A DNA stretch of 64,000 nt from Prochlorococcus sp. AG-347-K17 (GTDB taxonomy: Bacteria; Cyanobacteriota; Cyanobacteriia; PCC-6307; Cyanobiaceae): positions 1-64,000 of the forward strand of contig QCCE01000008.1 of assembly GCA_003281385.1 (NCBI GenBank), in the 5' to 3' direction. Under the pieces are notes generated by a model. The model saw nothing but the letters and a program-made list of their open reading frames with translations, did not search any database and had not been told where the DNA came from. The stretch's first letter is position 1. Every line of letters begins with the position of its first letter. Shown here one piece after another: positions 31,085 to 41,776 of the stretch. The position numbers and the translations under genes were made by a program.

Positions 31085-32539
31085 TTGACAGCTGATAAAT
31101 TAAGTAAGATAAAATTTGGAACTGATGGTTGGAGAGGAATTATTGGATTTGATTTTAATTTATCAAATCTTTCAAGAGTTGTTGTTGCTGCATGCCAGGA
31201 GTTGCATTATCAATACTATAAAGAAGTTAATTCAAAGAAAATTATTATTGGATATGATCGTAGATTTATGGCTTGTGAATTTGCCAAGCAAATAGTACCT
31301 TTTGTAAGAGGATGTGGTTTCGAACCGATCTTATCTAGTAGCTTTGTTACAACACCCTCTTGTAGTTTCTATGCCAAAGAAGTCTGTTGTCTTGGAGCGT
31401 TAGTAATTACAGCAAGTCATAATCCATATAATTGGCTAGGTCTGAAAATAAAGAGCTTTAATGGATGTTCTGTTGACGAATCTTTTACAAGTGAAATTGA
31501 AAAAAGATTAATGCTTGGAAATTCAATTGAAAAAATAGATGGTGTTAATCAATTGGTAGATATTAAGAAATTTCACTTAGATAGAATTAAATCCCTTTTT
31601 GATATTGACTTTATTTCCAATAGATTGGAGAAAATGAAATTGAGAGTTTTTGTAGATTCTATGCATGGTTCAGCTGCAAATTGTATTACTGAGATTTTTG
31701 CTTCTAATGATTTAGAAGTTATTTCAGAAATCAGGAAAGATGCTGATCCTTTTTTTGGGGGGAAACCTCCTGAACCTCTTTTAAATTATGTAGATGACCT
31801 AAAACAACTCCTAATGAAAAATTCAACAAATGAAGTGAAAACTCTAGGAATTATATTTGATGGTGATGGTGACAGAATTGCGGCAATTGATGAAAAAGGA
31901 AGATACTCTAGTACTCAAGATTTAATCCCATACTTTATTAGTTATTTGGGCGAAATAAAAAATAATTCTTATCCAGTTTTAAAGACTGTTAGTGGTTCAG
32001 ATATTATTAAAAATATATCAGAGAGTCAAAATAGAGATGTTTTTGAACTTCCAGTTGGCTTTAAATATATTGCTGAAAAAATGATTAAAGAGAAAATATT
32101 TATTGGAGGAGAGGAATCCGGGGGAGTGGGTTTTGGTGACTTTATGCCTGAAAGAGATGCTCTATACGCAGCGATGGTTCTATTAAATGGAATTGCTGAA
32201 AAATCTCAATATTTATATGAAACCTTAGATGAAATTCAAAAAGATTTTGGGCCAAGTTTTTATAAAAGAATTGATATTAAATTTCCAAATCAGTCAGAAA
32301 AAAATAACGTAAAAGATTTTATTATAGATAATATTCCTGAGAAAATTAATAATCACAAGTTAAAAAGTATCTCAAAGATTGATGGAATAAAGTTGAGAAT
32401 TGATAAAAATTTTTGGCTTCTTTTTAGGTTTTCAGGAACGGAACCTCTTTTAAGGATATATTGTGAAGCACCAAAAGAATCTTATTTAGATGATTTATTA
32501 GAGTGGGGTCAAATATTTATAAATTTGGCAGGAAAATAA
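31085..32539 (+). CDS. Phosphoglucomutase/phosphomannomutase
   Basis: KFGTDGWRGIIG; ITASHNPYNWLGLK; FDGDGDRIAAID; GGEESGG; RFSGTEPLLRIYCEA. Confidence 0.95.
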   Translation: MTADKLSKIKFGTDGWRGIIGFDFNLSNLSRVVVAACQELHYQYYKEVNSKKIIIGYDRRFMACEFAKQIVPFVRGCGFEPILSSSFVTTPSCSFYAKEVCCLGALVITASHNPYNWLGLKIKSFNGCSVDESFTSEIEKRLMLGNSIEKIDGVNQLVDIKKFHLDRIKSLFDIDFISNRLEKMKLRVFVDSMHGSAANCITEIFASNDLEVISEIRKDADPFFGGKPPEPLLNYVDDLKQLLMKNSTNEVKTLGIIFDGDGDRIAAIDEKGRYSSTQDLIPYFISYLGEIKNNSYPVLKTVSGSDIIKNISESQNRDVFELPVGFKYIAEKMIKEKIFIGGEESGGVGFGDFMPERDALYAAMVLLNGIAEKSQYLYETLDEIQKDFGPSFYKRIDIKFPNQSEKNNVKDFIIDNIPEKINNHKLKSISKIDGIKLRIDKNFWLLFRFSGTEPLLRIYCEAPKESYLDDLLEWGQIFINLAGK

Positions 32540-32541
32540 GG

Positions 32542-33117
32542 ATGAAAAATTTATATTTAGCGAGTAAGAATAAAGGTAAAATTGAAGAATATAAGAAATT
32601 GCTTGCAGGAATTAATTGTAAATTATTACTCCAGCCAGAATCATTAGAAGTTGAAGAAGATGGCCTGACATTTAGGGATAATGCAATTAAAAAAGCTAGT
32701 GAAGTTTCGAGAAAAACAAATAATTTCTCGATAGCAGATGATTCAGGAATTTGTATTGAAGCACTAGATGGTAAACCTGGCATTTACTCTTCTAGATATG
32801 CAGAAAATGATCAGAAGAGAATTGAACGAGTTTTAAAAGAACTTGATGGAGTTCAAAATAGAAGCGCTTTCTTTATTGCTAATATTTGTGTTTGTTCCCC
32901 AAATGGTGAATTGATTATTGAATCTGAGGCCAAATGTCATGGCAATATTATTTTAAACCCGAGAGGAAAAGGTGGTTTTGGGTATGACCCAATTTTTGAG
33001 GAAACTTTTACCAGATTAACCTTCGCAGAAATGAATAATGACATTAAAGACTCATATAGTCATAGAGGTAAAGCATTAAAAAAAATTATTCCAGATTTAA
33101 TTGAAATTTTTTCTTAA
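32542..33117 (+). CDS. rdgB: dITP/XTP pyrophosphatase (RdgB/HAM1)
   Basis: LASKNKGKIEEYKKL; SIADDSGICIEALDGKPGIYSSRYA; GFGYDPIF; probable ATG at 32542 rather than the ORF-track start. Confidence 0.94.
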   Translation: MKNLYLASKNKGKIEEYKKLLAGINCKLLLQPESLEVEEDGLTFRDNAIKKASEVSRKTNNFSIADDSGICIEALDGKPGIYSSRYAENDQKRIERVLKELDGVQNRSAFFIANICVCSPNGELIIESEAKCHGNIILNPRGKGGFGYDPIFEETFTRLTFAEMNNDIKDSYSHRGKALKKIIPDLIEIFS

Positions 33118-33119
33118 TT

Positions 33120-34637
33120 TCAGTTAACCCAAGATCCATGAAGGCCATGAGGAATTGAAATGGGTAATTCATAAACTGCTAATTCTTTTAATTCTTTTGC
33201 GTCTAATATCACTAAATCGGATCCCCTTCTTTCTCCATTCCATAGAAGTATAAACAAAAATCCTTCATCCTCTTTTGAGGAATTTTCTAATGGAACCATA
33301 ATTGGTTCACTTACGAATCCACTTGGACCTGCTGACCAAGAAATTTCTTCCTTAGAAATTAAATTAATTTTTTTTATTGATTGAAGTGGAGCGTTTCCCA
33401 GCTTTTGAGATGTGCTTGCCATCCAGCTAAAAGTTGCTTTTAATCCTAAGTTTCTAGGATTAACAACAGCAAATTCACAACATTGTTCACTTAAAGTTTC
33501 AAGTTCACTAGTTTTTTTCTTTAGATCGATAATTGATCTTTTCAGTTTTCCTTCTGGATATTTATCAAAGTCAATATCCCTAAAATTCTCGTCTGGGCCA
33601 ACTGATGGGAAATCATCATAAAAAATACTATCTAATACAATTTTGGAATCTTTTTCAAATGCATTTACATGATGAAAAACGAATCCTTCTGGAGCATCTA
33701 TTGTTAACGGTGGCTGACCTCTAAATAATCCACTTTCTCTGGGAATGATAAAAAACTTTGCTTTTTTATTTGGGTTTGACTTTAAACATTGTGCTGCTCC
33801 TCTTTGACCCATTACAAATGGAAGAGGATTGAAATCAATAGCATTCTGTAAAAATATTGCCCAATTAGTTGTAATTGCGAAATCATGCAGGAATGCGAAG
33901 CCATTAAAGGTATCTTTTCTGTCAAAAATGAGCTCTCCAGAGTTGCTACCAGCATTATTAAATTCCATTAATCTAATGGTACTTTTTGGCCCGGTTTGTA
34001 CTCCAAAAGTTACTAAAAGTTCTGAAGATGCATTCGAGTTTAGGTCTGTTTTGGGATGGGCACTGAATGCTTCATTGGGCTTGAGTACACCTTTTAATGT
34101 TGTTAAACCAATAGTGTCAAGACTATCAGGATCCATTGCATGTGGACCGGCTGCTTCCCATAAAGCGAGAATTTCATCTCCCAATCTAACAACATGAGTA
34201 TTAGCTATATTCTTGAATTTTAGATCTAATGCATTATTTAAAATCCCTCCATTTTTTTGTGTTCCAAAAACACCTCTATAAATAAATTTATTTATTTTTT
34301 CTTCTTCCAAATAGCCCTTAGTCTTAACAAATCTATTTGTTAAAAACGGGTGACCATTTTCGAACTTTATGGACGTTATCATTCCGTCACCGTCAAATGG
34401 ATGATGAACCCATTGCCCACCTCTTTCTAGTATTCCTGGTCCATTTCTTAATAATGTTCCATTTAAGTTTTTAATATTATTACCTTTGCTAATTTTTAGA
34501 GGCTCCTTAGTTAGCTCTTTTTCTACGTTTTGATACGCACTTGACCAATCTTCCTTATTAAATCTTTTAATTTTATTAATTTTTTTATCTTGTAAATTAG
34601 TCACAACAAAATGTTTATTCCTACCTATCTTCGCCAA
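33120..34637 (-). CDS. Carotenoid (apocarotenoid) cleavage oxygenase
   Basis: RNGPGILERGGQWVHHPFDGDGM; metal-ligand His motifs SAHPKTD, LHDFAIT, FHHVNAFE, IPHGLHGSW. Confidence 0.92.
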   Translation of the reverse strand: MAKIGRNKHFVVTNLQDKKINKIKRFNKEDWSSAYQNVEKELTKEPLKISKGNNIKNLNGTLLRNGPGILERGGQWVHHPFDGDGMITSIKFENGHPFLTNRFVKTKGYLEEEKINKFIYRGVFGTQKNGGILNNALDLKFKNIANTHVVRLGDEILALWEAAGPHAMDPDSLDTIGLTTLKGVLKPNEAFSAHPKTDLNSNASSELLVTFGVQTGPKSTIRLMEFNNAGSNSGELIFDRKDTFNGFAFLHDFAITTNWAIFLQNAIDFNPLPFVMGQRGAAQCLKSNPNKKAKFFIIPRESGLFRGQPPLTIDAPEGFVFHHVNAFEKDSKIVLDSIFYDDFPSVGPDENFRDIDFDKYPEGKLKRSIIDLKKKTSELETLSEQCCEFAVVNPRNLGLKATFSWMASTSQKLGNAPLQSIKKINLISKEEISWSAGPSGFVSEPIMVPLENSSKEDEGFLFILLWNGERRGSDLVILDAKELKELAVYELPISIPHGLHGSWVN

Positions 34638-34677
34638 AAATCAACTGAATTGTGGCTGATTCGAAAAAATTCCTATT

Positions 34678-35283
34678 TTATTGATTTTCTAGCATTCCTT
34701 TACTGCTTGGAATTGAATCAGATCTTCTTAGATCTATTTCGGTAGCCATTCTCATCGCTCGAGAAAAAGCTTTGAAGCAAGCTTCAACTATATGATGTGA
34801 ATTACTACCTCTTACTTGGTTTATATGCAGTGTAATACCACTGTTATTTACAAATGCAATAAAAAACTCTTTTACTAGTTCAGTATCATAGTTTCCTATT
34901 CTAGGGGCTTTTAATTGAAGATCATAAGATAGATGTGGTCTGCCAGAACAGTCTAAAGTCACTTGAACTAAAGCTTCATCTAATGGGGCAAAGAAATGTC
35001 CAAATCTACTTATTCCTTTTCTTTCTCCCAAGGCTTTTGAAAATGCTTTGCCTAATGCGATTCCTACATCTTCATTTGTATGATGATCGTCAATATGGGT
35101 ATCTCCAATCGCTTTTATTTTTAAATCGAATAAACCATGACTGGATATTTGATGAAGCATATGATCTAAGAATGGTATCCCGGTTTCAATCTCGGAAATC
35201 CCATTCCCATCTAAGTTTATAAATACAGAAATATCTGTTTCATTCGTTTTTCTTTTTATTTCAGATTGCCTTAGAGATGACAT
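34678..35283 (-). CDS. hisB: Imidazoleglycerol-phosphate dehydratase
   Basis: [51 protein letters not shown]. Confidence 0.97.
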   Translation of the reverse strand: MSSLRQSEIKRKTNETDISVFINLDGNGISEIETGIPFLDHMLHQISSHGLFDLKIKAIGDTHIDDHHTNEDVGIALGKAFSKALGERKGISRFGHFFAPLDEALVQVTLDCSGRPHLSYDLQLKAPRIGNYDTELVKEFFIAFVNNSGITLHINQVRGSNSHHIVEACFKAFSRAMRMATEIDLRRSDSIPSSKGMLENQ

Positions 35284-35303
35284 TTTTATGCAAAAAACTT
35301 AAT

Positions 35304-36086
35304 TTACATTCCATTAATGCAGTAACCCGCATCAACATAAATTGTTTGGCCTGAAATCCCGCTGGAGAGATCACTTAATAAAAAAGCAGCAGTATTGCCT
35401 ACTTCTGTTTGGGTGACTGTTCTGCGTAAAGGAGCCTTTTCTTCAACATTGTGAATCATATCTAAAATGCCACCTATTGCAGAACTAGCAAGTGTTCTTA
35501 TTGGCCCAGCACTTATTGCATTAACTCTGACTTGTTTTTCGGGTCCAAGTTCTGCAGAAAGATATCTTACTGAAGCTTCTAAAGCTGCTTTTGCTACTCC
35601 CATCACATTATAGTTAGGAATAGCCCTTTCTGATCCTAAATAAGTTAATGAGACAACGCCAGCACCATCACTAAAAAGTGGTTTTGCTGCTTTACATAAA
35701 GGTGCTAATGAATAAGCACTTATATTAAGAGCCCTATCAAAGCCCTCTGAAGTCGTAGCACTATAATCTCCAATCAATTCATCGCGTCCTGCAAATGCTA
35801 AGCAGTGAACTAATCCGTCAATTTGCCCCCAATTGTTTTTTATATTTTTAAAGATTTCTTCTATTTGAGATGGATTTTGAACATCAAGAGGCAAAAATAA
35901 CGATGGGTTTAACGGTTCAGTTAGTTCTCTAACTTTAGATTCGAATCTTCCCTTATCATCAGGTAAATATGTGATACCAAGTTCCGCGCCAGCCTTTGAA
36001 AGTTGTTGAGCAATACCCCATGCTATTGAACGATTGTTGGCAATTCCTGTAACAAGAATTTTTTTGCCAGTTAGATTAAGAAGCAT
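35304..36086 (-). CDS. fabI: Enoyl-[acyl-carrier-protein] reductase (NADH)
   Basis: VTGIANNRSIAWGIAQQL; YNVMGVAKAALEASVRYLS; ISAGPIRTLASSAI. Confidence 0.97.
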   Translation of the reverse strand: MLLNLTGKKILVTGIANNRSIAWGIAQQLSKAGAELGITYLPDDKGRFESKVRELTEPLNPSLFLPLDVQNPSQIEEIFKNIKNNWGQIDGLVHCLAFAGRDELIGDYSATTSEGFDRALNISAYSLAPLCKAAKPLFSDGAGVVSLTYLGSERAIPNYNVMGVAKAALEASVRYLSAELGPEKQVRVNAISAGPIRTLASSAIGGILDMIHNVEEKAPLRRTVTQTEVGNTAAFLLSDLSSGISGQTIYVDAGYCINGM

Positions 36087-36121
36087 TTTGTTTATTATTT
36101 CTATTATTGTCCTATATGAAA

Positions 36122-36162
36122 GTACCTATCTTTACGGATTACTGCAAAATATACAATAATTT
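36122..36162 (+). promoter_or_regulatory. Candidate NtcA site (GTA-N8-TAC, N21, TAATTT) upstream of redoxin gene
   Basis: GTA CCTATCTT TAC at 36122-36135; TAATTT at 36157-36162. Confidence 0.3.
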
Positions 36163-36192
36163 TCAAATATCTAAGAACATTTAACTTTAAAC

Positions 36193-36786
36193 ATGGTCAG
36201 AACAAATTCTATGGTTTTGGAATTAGGTTTTCAATTACCTAATTTTGAAATGTTAAATGTTAATTCTTCAAAAATTGAATATTTTAATCCTCATAATCTA
36301 GATAATCGGCATTTACTTTTAATGTTTATATGTGCTCATTGCCCATTTGTTAAATATATTGAGAATCAAATTTTCATCTTAAGTAAAGAAATTGAGAATA
36401 CAGTTCAAACAGTCGCAATTTCTAGTAATGATATTGTCACTAATCCTTCAGATTCTCCCAAAAATTTGAGATTACAAGCGCAATTACAAGGATGGAGTTT
36501 TCCTTATCTATATGATAAAAATCAAAACTTTGCTAAGGCATTAAAAGCAGCTTGTACCCCAGATTTTTATCTTTTTTCAAATGAAGGAGAGGGTAATTTT
36601 TTATTGTATTATCATGGCCAATTAGATGATAGTAGACCAGCTAATAATATTCCGCTATCTGGTGAAGATTTGCGTTCTGCTGTAAGAGATTTGAATCAAG
36701 ATAATCCTTATCCTTCAAATCAGATGCCTTCTTTAGGTTGTAATATTAAATGGACTCCTGGTAAAGAACCGAGTTGGTTTAATTGA
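36193..36786 (+). CDS. Thioredoxin-fold peroxiredoxin-like (AhpC/TSA family) protein
   Basis: LMFICAHCPFVKYIENQI (CxxC) and CNIKWTPGKEP C-terminus. Confidence 0.82.
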   Translation: MVRTNSMVLELGFQLPNFEMLNVNSSKIEYFNPHNLDNRHLLLMFICAHCPFVKYIENQIFILSKEIENTVQTVAISSNDIVTNPSDSPKNLRLQAQLQGWSFPYLYDKNQNFAKALKAACTPDFYLFSNEGEGNFLLYYHGQLDDSRPANNIPLSGEDLRSAVRDLNQDNPYPSNQMPSLGCNIKWTPGKEPSWFN

Positions 36787-36932
36787 ATTAAAATGTTTTT
36801 ACAAATAGAAATATGGTTTAGGGTTTAAGGATTTTTATTTAGATACTACACTATTTAAAAAAGAAGTTCCAAAAAAATTGGCGGTGAAAATGAGAGTATG
36901 GTTTTAAAGTTTTTAAATTGGATATAGGAAAT

Positions 36933-38369
36933 TTAAATCTCAGCATAAAGTGATTTAAATAATCTTTGTTGTATATTGTGCTTGACAATAGGGCTTGAGT
37001 AATTATTTTTTTCTAAATTAGATATCTCGCCATTTAATAAATCTGAATTTGACACTTTAGATAATTCAGGAATCCAAGATTTTATATATTCGCAAATAGG
37101 ATCAAATTTTTTTGCTTGGGTATATGGATTAAAAATTCTAAGTGGTTTTGGATCCATACCGCTACTGGCGCTCCACTGCCATCCCCCATTATTTGCAGCT
37201 AAGTCTCCATCAACCAAAGTTTTCATAAATTTTTTCTCGCCCATTTGCCAATTACATATAAGATCTTTTACCAGAAATGAAGCGACTATCATTCTACACC
37301 TGTTATGCATCCAGCCAGTACTATTTAGTTGACGCATTGCAGCATCAACTATAGGTACTCCGGTCTCTCCGTTGCTCCAATGCTGAAACCATTCATTATT
37401 GTTTTGCCATGGAAAGTGATCCCATTTTTTTCTATATGGACCTTTCTCTAGCTCTGGGAAATGGAATAAGCAATGTTGATAAAATTCACGCCAAACAAGT
37501 TCTTTTTGCCAAGTTTCGATTGATAGATAATTTCCTTGATTTGTAAAATCTGAATTAAAATTTGATGTGGCGTTCCATATTTTTCTAATGCTAATGGTGC
37601 CGAATCTGAGAGATGCACTTAGAAAAGATGTCCCATTATGGGAAGGAAAATCTCGTGCAGAATTATAAGAATATATTTTTTTTTCGTTAATGAAGTTATC
37701 TAATAATGTTTCTGCAGCATTCTCTCCAGGTCTACATGGACAAATATTCGAACCAGGAAATTTGATATTTTTGATAAATTTCTCAAGAACCGAATCTGAT
37801 GAATTTATTGTCTTATTTTCTTTGAGTTTATTATCTATATCTTTAAACTGGAAAACAACTTTATCTTGGTCATATGGACCTAATAAATTCATTTTTGATT
37901 TAAGGTTTTTATAAAAAGGTCCATAAACTGAATAAGGTTTATTATTTCCGGAAAATATTTTTAAAGGTTCTACTAATAAGTGATCCCAAGTTTCAATAAC
38001 TTGAATATTTTGTTCTTCTAAATTTTTTTTTATTTTTAAATCGCGATTAATCTCATAAGGTTCAATTGATTTATTCCAAAAAACAAATTTAGCATCTATT
38101 TTCTTTGCTAATTGAGGGATTATTAATACTGGATCTCCTTCCTCCATGATTAATCTACTACCCATTTTTTTCCAATTATTTCCTAATTCTTGAAGCGAAT
38201 TTCCTAGAAACCAAGCTCTTGAACTTGCACTGAAATCGTGTGTGTAATTTTTATCAAATATGTAAGTTGAAGTAATAGCATTTGATAATGAAAATGCTTT
38301 GATTAAAGCTTGATTGTCAAATATTCTTAAATCCTTTCTATGCCAAAAAAGTATTCTAGGTTTATTCAT
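36933..38369 (-). CDS. phrB: Deoxyribodipyrimidine photolyase
   Basis: LFWHRKDLRIFDNQAL; GETGVPIVDAAMRQLNSTGWMHNRCRMIVASFL; ANNGGWQWSASSGMDPKPLRIFNP. Confidence 0.96.
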   Translation of the reverse strand: MNKPRILFWHRKDLRIFDNQALIKAFSLSNAITSTYIFDKNYTHDFSASSRAWFLGNSLQELGNNWKKMGSRLIMEEGDPVLIIPQLAKKIDAKFVFWNKSIEPYEINRDLKIKKNLEEQNIQVIETWDHLLVEPLKIFSGNNKPYSVYGPFYKNLKSKMNLLGPYDQDKVVFQFKDIDNKLKENKTINSSDSVLEKFIKNIKFPGSNICPCRPGENAAETLLDNFINEKKIYSYNSARDFPSHNGTSFLSASLRFGTISIRKIWNATSNFNSDFTNQGNYLSIETWQKELVWREFYQHCLFHFPELEKGPYRKKWDHFPWQNNNEWFQHWSNGETGVPIVDAAMRQLNSTGWMHNRCRMIVASFLVKDLICNWQMGEKKFMKTLVDGDLAANNGGWQWSASSGMDPKPLRIFNPYTQAKKFDPICEYIKSWIPELSKVSNSDLLNGEISNLEKNNYSSPIVKHNIQQRLFKSLYAEI

Positions 38370-38929
38370 AATTTATCTAAAAATTGTTTAGCTCTAAACC
38401 AAGCTGTTACAGTTTTTGCATCAAGAATCTCATCCCCACTAGAAATAAGATTATCTAGTTCGTTCGGATCTAAAATTAATACTTCTATATCTTCATCTAA
38501 ATCTCCTTTAACCTCAGAATTTAGTTTGCTCAAATCACGCGCTAAAAATAAATATATTTCTTCATCTGCATAACCAGGAGCGGGGACAAGAGTTCCTAGT
38601 TCATCCCATGTGTTTGCACTAAATCCAGTTTCTTCTTGTATTTCTCTTTTAATTGAATTAATAGGTGTTTCACCTATTTCTAATGTGCCTGCTGGAAATT
38701 CTAATAAATACCTTGAAACAGCAAATCTATATTGCCGAAGAATTATAACTTTATTGTCTTTTGTAATAGGTACGGCTAATGCTGCTCCAGGATGTTTAAT
38801 GTATCCATATTCACCTTCGTGTCCATTTGGAAGCTCAATTCTATTTATTTCGAAACTAAATTTTTTTGACTTTAACTCAGATATTTTTTCTTTAAAAATG
38901 GATCTTTTTAAAAAGTTTAAGTTGCCCAT
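38366..38929 (-). CDS. NUDIX hydrolase (ADP-ribose pyrophosphatase-like)
   Basis: Nudix box GTLEIGETPINSIKREIQEETGF. Confidence 0.92.
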   Translation of the reverse strand: MGNLNFLKRSIFKEKISELKSKKFSFEINRIELPNGHEGEYGYIKHPGAALAVPITKDNKVIILRQYRFAVSRYLLEFPAGTLEIGETPINSIKREIQEETGFSANTWDELGTLVPAPGYADEEIYLFLARDLSKLNSEVKGDLDEDIEVLILDPNELDNLISSGDEILDAKTVTAWFRAKQFLDKL

Positions 38930-38976
38930 GAATTTTAAATAAAAATAGCCTAACAGTTATTTTTTGGATTTGTAAA

Positions 38977-39555
38977 TCAATTAAAAGACCATTTTGGGTC
39001 ATCAAACTTTGTGATTTTTTGGCTTCTACTTAAGATTTCAGAAAGTGGTGTAATAACGAAATTCCGATTCATGAATCTAGGGTGAGGTAATGTTAATTCC
39101 TCGTCAACCGTATGAAAATCTTCCCACCAAAGAATATCTAAATCGAGACATCTTGATAGCCATTTCTTTCCCTTTGGCGTCTCTTCTCGTCCGAAAAATC
39201 TTTCTAACTTTTTTAGCTCTTTTAAAAGTAATTTCGCGTTTTTATTTGATGGTTTAGGGAAAGAATTACTTTTTATAAGTAATAGAGTATTTAAATAATT
39301 TGGCTGCTCATTATCAACACCATGAGGTAATGTCTCATAAATTGAAGACCAAAAAAAGTTTGCATTAAATTTGCTTTTTTCTTCTTTTTTTTCGTTGGAA
39401 TTATCTCCCCACTTATTTATTATTTCCTCTATTTTTGGTTTGCAAATTAATAGTGACTCAAGAGGGCTTCCGAATTTACTATCAATATTTGCTCCGAGGG
39501 ATATACATAGTCCATTTTTGATATTAAGATTTGATAATTCCACTACAAAAAACAA
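38977..39555 (-). CDS. folK: 2-amino-4-hydroxy-6-hydroxymethyldihydropteridine pyrophosphokinase
   Basis: [51 protein letters not shown]. Confidence 0.9.
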   Translation of the reverse strand: MFFVVELSNLNIKNGLCISLGANIDSKFGSPLESLLICKPKIEEIINKWGDNSNEKKEEKSKFNANFFWSSIYETLPHGVDNEQPNYLNTLLLIKSNSFPKPSNKNAKLLLKELKKLERFFGREETPKGKKWLSRCLDLDILWWEDFHTVDEELTLPHPRFMNRNFVITPLSEILSRSQKITKFDDPKWSFN

Positions 39556-39591
39556 AGTTATTGGATAAATTCTATATCAGGTATTTTTAAA

Positions 39592-41769
39592 GTGATTTTG
39601 AACCCCGAGTTAAAAGAAAAAGGAGAAATAAAAGATTTAATGAAGTCAAAGGATTCTTTTAGAGCTTTCCCTTTGGCCGCAATTACAGGTCATAGCTTAT
39701 TGAAATTATCTCTACTTTTGGCAGCAGTTGATCCCAGTTTAGGGGGAGTGATTATCGCTGGCGGAAGAGGTACTGGTAAGTCAGTATTAGCAAGGGGTTT
39801 ACATACTTTACTTCCTCCTATAGAGGTATTAGATAATGAATTAATACTTGAAAAGCTAATTGAGAAAAATAGTGGAACTTCATTAAGACCTATTGGTAGG
39901 AACCTAGATCCAGATAAACCAGAGGAATGGGATATTAGTACTAATAAATTGTTGGAGGAGGTAATTGGAAGTGATTATTTAAATCAAATTGAAGAAATTC
40001 CGAAAAAAGTAAGAGAGGCTCCATTTATTCAAGTTCCCATTGGCATAACTGAGGACAGACTTGTTGGCTCAATTGACGTTGCAGCCTCATTAAGTACGGG
40101 GGAACAAGTTTTTCAACCTGGAATTTTGGCAGAGGCTCACAGAGGTGTTCTTTATGTAGACGATATAAATTTATTGGATGATGGTATTGTAAATTTAATT
40201 CTTGAAGCTACAGGAAGAGAGAAAAATAATATTGAAAGAGATGGTTTAAGTCTCTCTCATCCTTGTAAGTCACTTTTAATAGCAACTTATAATCCTGAAG
40301 AAGGTGCTTTAAGAGATCATGTTTTAGATCGTTTTGCCATCGTGCTTTCCGCAGATCAATCTATTGATAATGCTCAAAGAGTTGAGATTACGAAATCTGT
40401 ATTATCACACGCAGAAAATAATATTAAATTTTCAGAAAAATGGTCGGAAGAATCCGATAATTTATCTACTCAATTAATTTTGGCAAGGCAATGGTTAAAG
40501 GATGTCAAGATAACAAAAGAACAAATAATCTATTTAGTGAATGAAGCTCTTAGGGGAGGAGTAGAAGGGCATAGGCCAGAATTATTTGCAGTAAAAGTAG
40601 CAAAGGCCAATGCAGCTCTTCGAGGCGATGAGAATGTAAATTCTGAAGACCTAAAAGTTGCAGTAAGGTTAGTTATTCTTCCACGAGCAATGCAATTACC
40701 TCCAGAAGATGATGAAATACAGCCACCCCCTCCAGAGGATCAGAGTCCCCCACCTCCACCTCAATCAAACAATGAAGAGTCTGAACCTGAGGCTAATGAA
40801 AATGATGATAATCAAGAGCAAGAACAAGAGGAAGATAATTCTGATGGAGAAGAAGAATCTACTCCAGATATACCTGAAGAATTTATATTAGATCCTGAGG
40901 CATGTATGGTTGACCCTGATTTATTGCTTTTTTCATCAGCTAAAGCGAAAGCGGGAAATAGCGGGAGTAGATCAGTCATATTTAGTGATAGTAGAGGAAG
41001 ATATGTAAAACCTATTATTCCAAGAGGTAAAGTAAAAAGAATTGCTGTAGATGCAACTCTTCGAGCTGCTGCTCCTTATCAAAAATCAAGAAGATTAAGG
41101 AACCCTAATAAATCTATAGTTATTGAAGAAAATGATTTTAGGGCAAAGCTTCTTCAAAAAAAAGCGGGTGCTCTAGTCATTTTTCTGGTTGATGCTAGTG
41201 GTTCTATGGCTCTTAATAGAATGCAAAGTGCCAAAGGGGCTGTAATAAGACTTTTAACAGAAGCATATGAGAATAGAGATGAAGTAGCTCTTATTCCTTT
41301 TAGAGGTAATCAGGCCGAAGTGCTATTGCCTCCAACAAAATCAATAACTGCTGCAAAAAGAAGGTTGGAGACTATGCCTTGTGGTGGAGGATCCCCTTTG
41401 GCGCATGGACTAACACAATCAGCAAAAGTAGCAAAGAATGCTCTTTCAACAGGAGATATAGGTCAAGTTATCGTTGTGGGGATCACCGATGGCCGAGGAA
41501 ATGTACCATTAGGATTATCTCTAGGACAAAGTGAGTTTGAAGGGAAAGATAATGATAATGTGAATTTAAAGCAGGAGGTCCTTGATATTGCTGCAAAATA
41601 TCCCATGCTTGGGATAAAACTCTTAGTAATTGATACAGAGAGAAAATTCATTGCAAGCGGCTTTGGAAAAGAATTAGCAGAGGCAGCTCAAGGGAAATAT
41701 GTCCAACTTCCAAAAGCTACAGATAAAGCAATCGCAGCTATGGCTTTAAATGCAATAAATGAATTCTAA
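39592..41769 (+). CDS. chlD: Magnesium chelatase subunit D
   Basis: AAA+ domain ([14 protein letters not shown]), proline/acidic linker, vWA domain [14 protein letters not shown]. Confidence 0.96.
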   Translation: MILNPELKEKGEIKDLMKSKDSFRAFPLAAITGHSLLKLSLLLAAVDPSLGGVIIAGGRGTGKSVLARGLHTLLPPIEVLDNELILEKLIEKNSGTSLRPIGRNLDPDKPEEWDISTNKLLEEVIGSDYLNQIEEIPKKVREAPFIQVPIGITEDRLVGSIDVAASLSTGEQVFQPGILAEAHRGVLYVDDINLLDDGIVNLILEATGREKNNIERDGLSLSHPCKSLLIATYNPEEGALRDHVLDRFAIVLSADQSIDNAQRVEITKSVLSHAENNIKFSEKWSEESDNLSTQLILARQWLKDVKITKEQIIYLVNEALRGGVEGHRPELFAVKVAKANAALRGDENVNSEDLKVAVRLVILPRAMQLPPEDDEIQPPPPEDQSPPPPPQSNNEESEPEANENDDNQEQEQEEDNSDGEEESTPDIPEEFILDPEACMVDPDLLLFSSAKAKAGNSGSRSVIFSDSRGRYVKPIIPRGKVKRIAVDATLRAAAPYQKSRRLRNPNKSIVIEENDFRAKLLQKKAGALVIFLVDASGSMALNRMQSAKGAVIRLLTEAYENRDEVALIPFRGNQAEVLLPPTKSITAAKRRLETMPCGGGSPLAHGLTQSAKVAKNALSTGDIGQVIVVGITDGRGNVPLGLSLGQSEFEGKDNDNVNLKQEVLDIAAKYPMLGIKLLVIDTERKFIASGFGKELAEAAQGKYVQLPKATDKAIAAMALNAINEF

Positions 41770-41776
41770 AAAGTAC

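Noticed and set aside
36787-36932. 146-bp gap between the redoxin gene and phrB, checked for a small gene, sRNA or degenerate repeat
   Set aside because: Only a very short ORF and weak AT-rich similarity between two 'tatggttt' segments; nothing supportable.
40709-40891. 60-aa + ORF inside chlD
   Set aside because: Alternate-frame reading of the low-complexity proline/acidic linker of ChlD.
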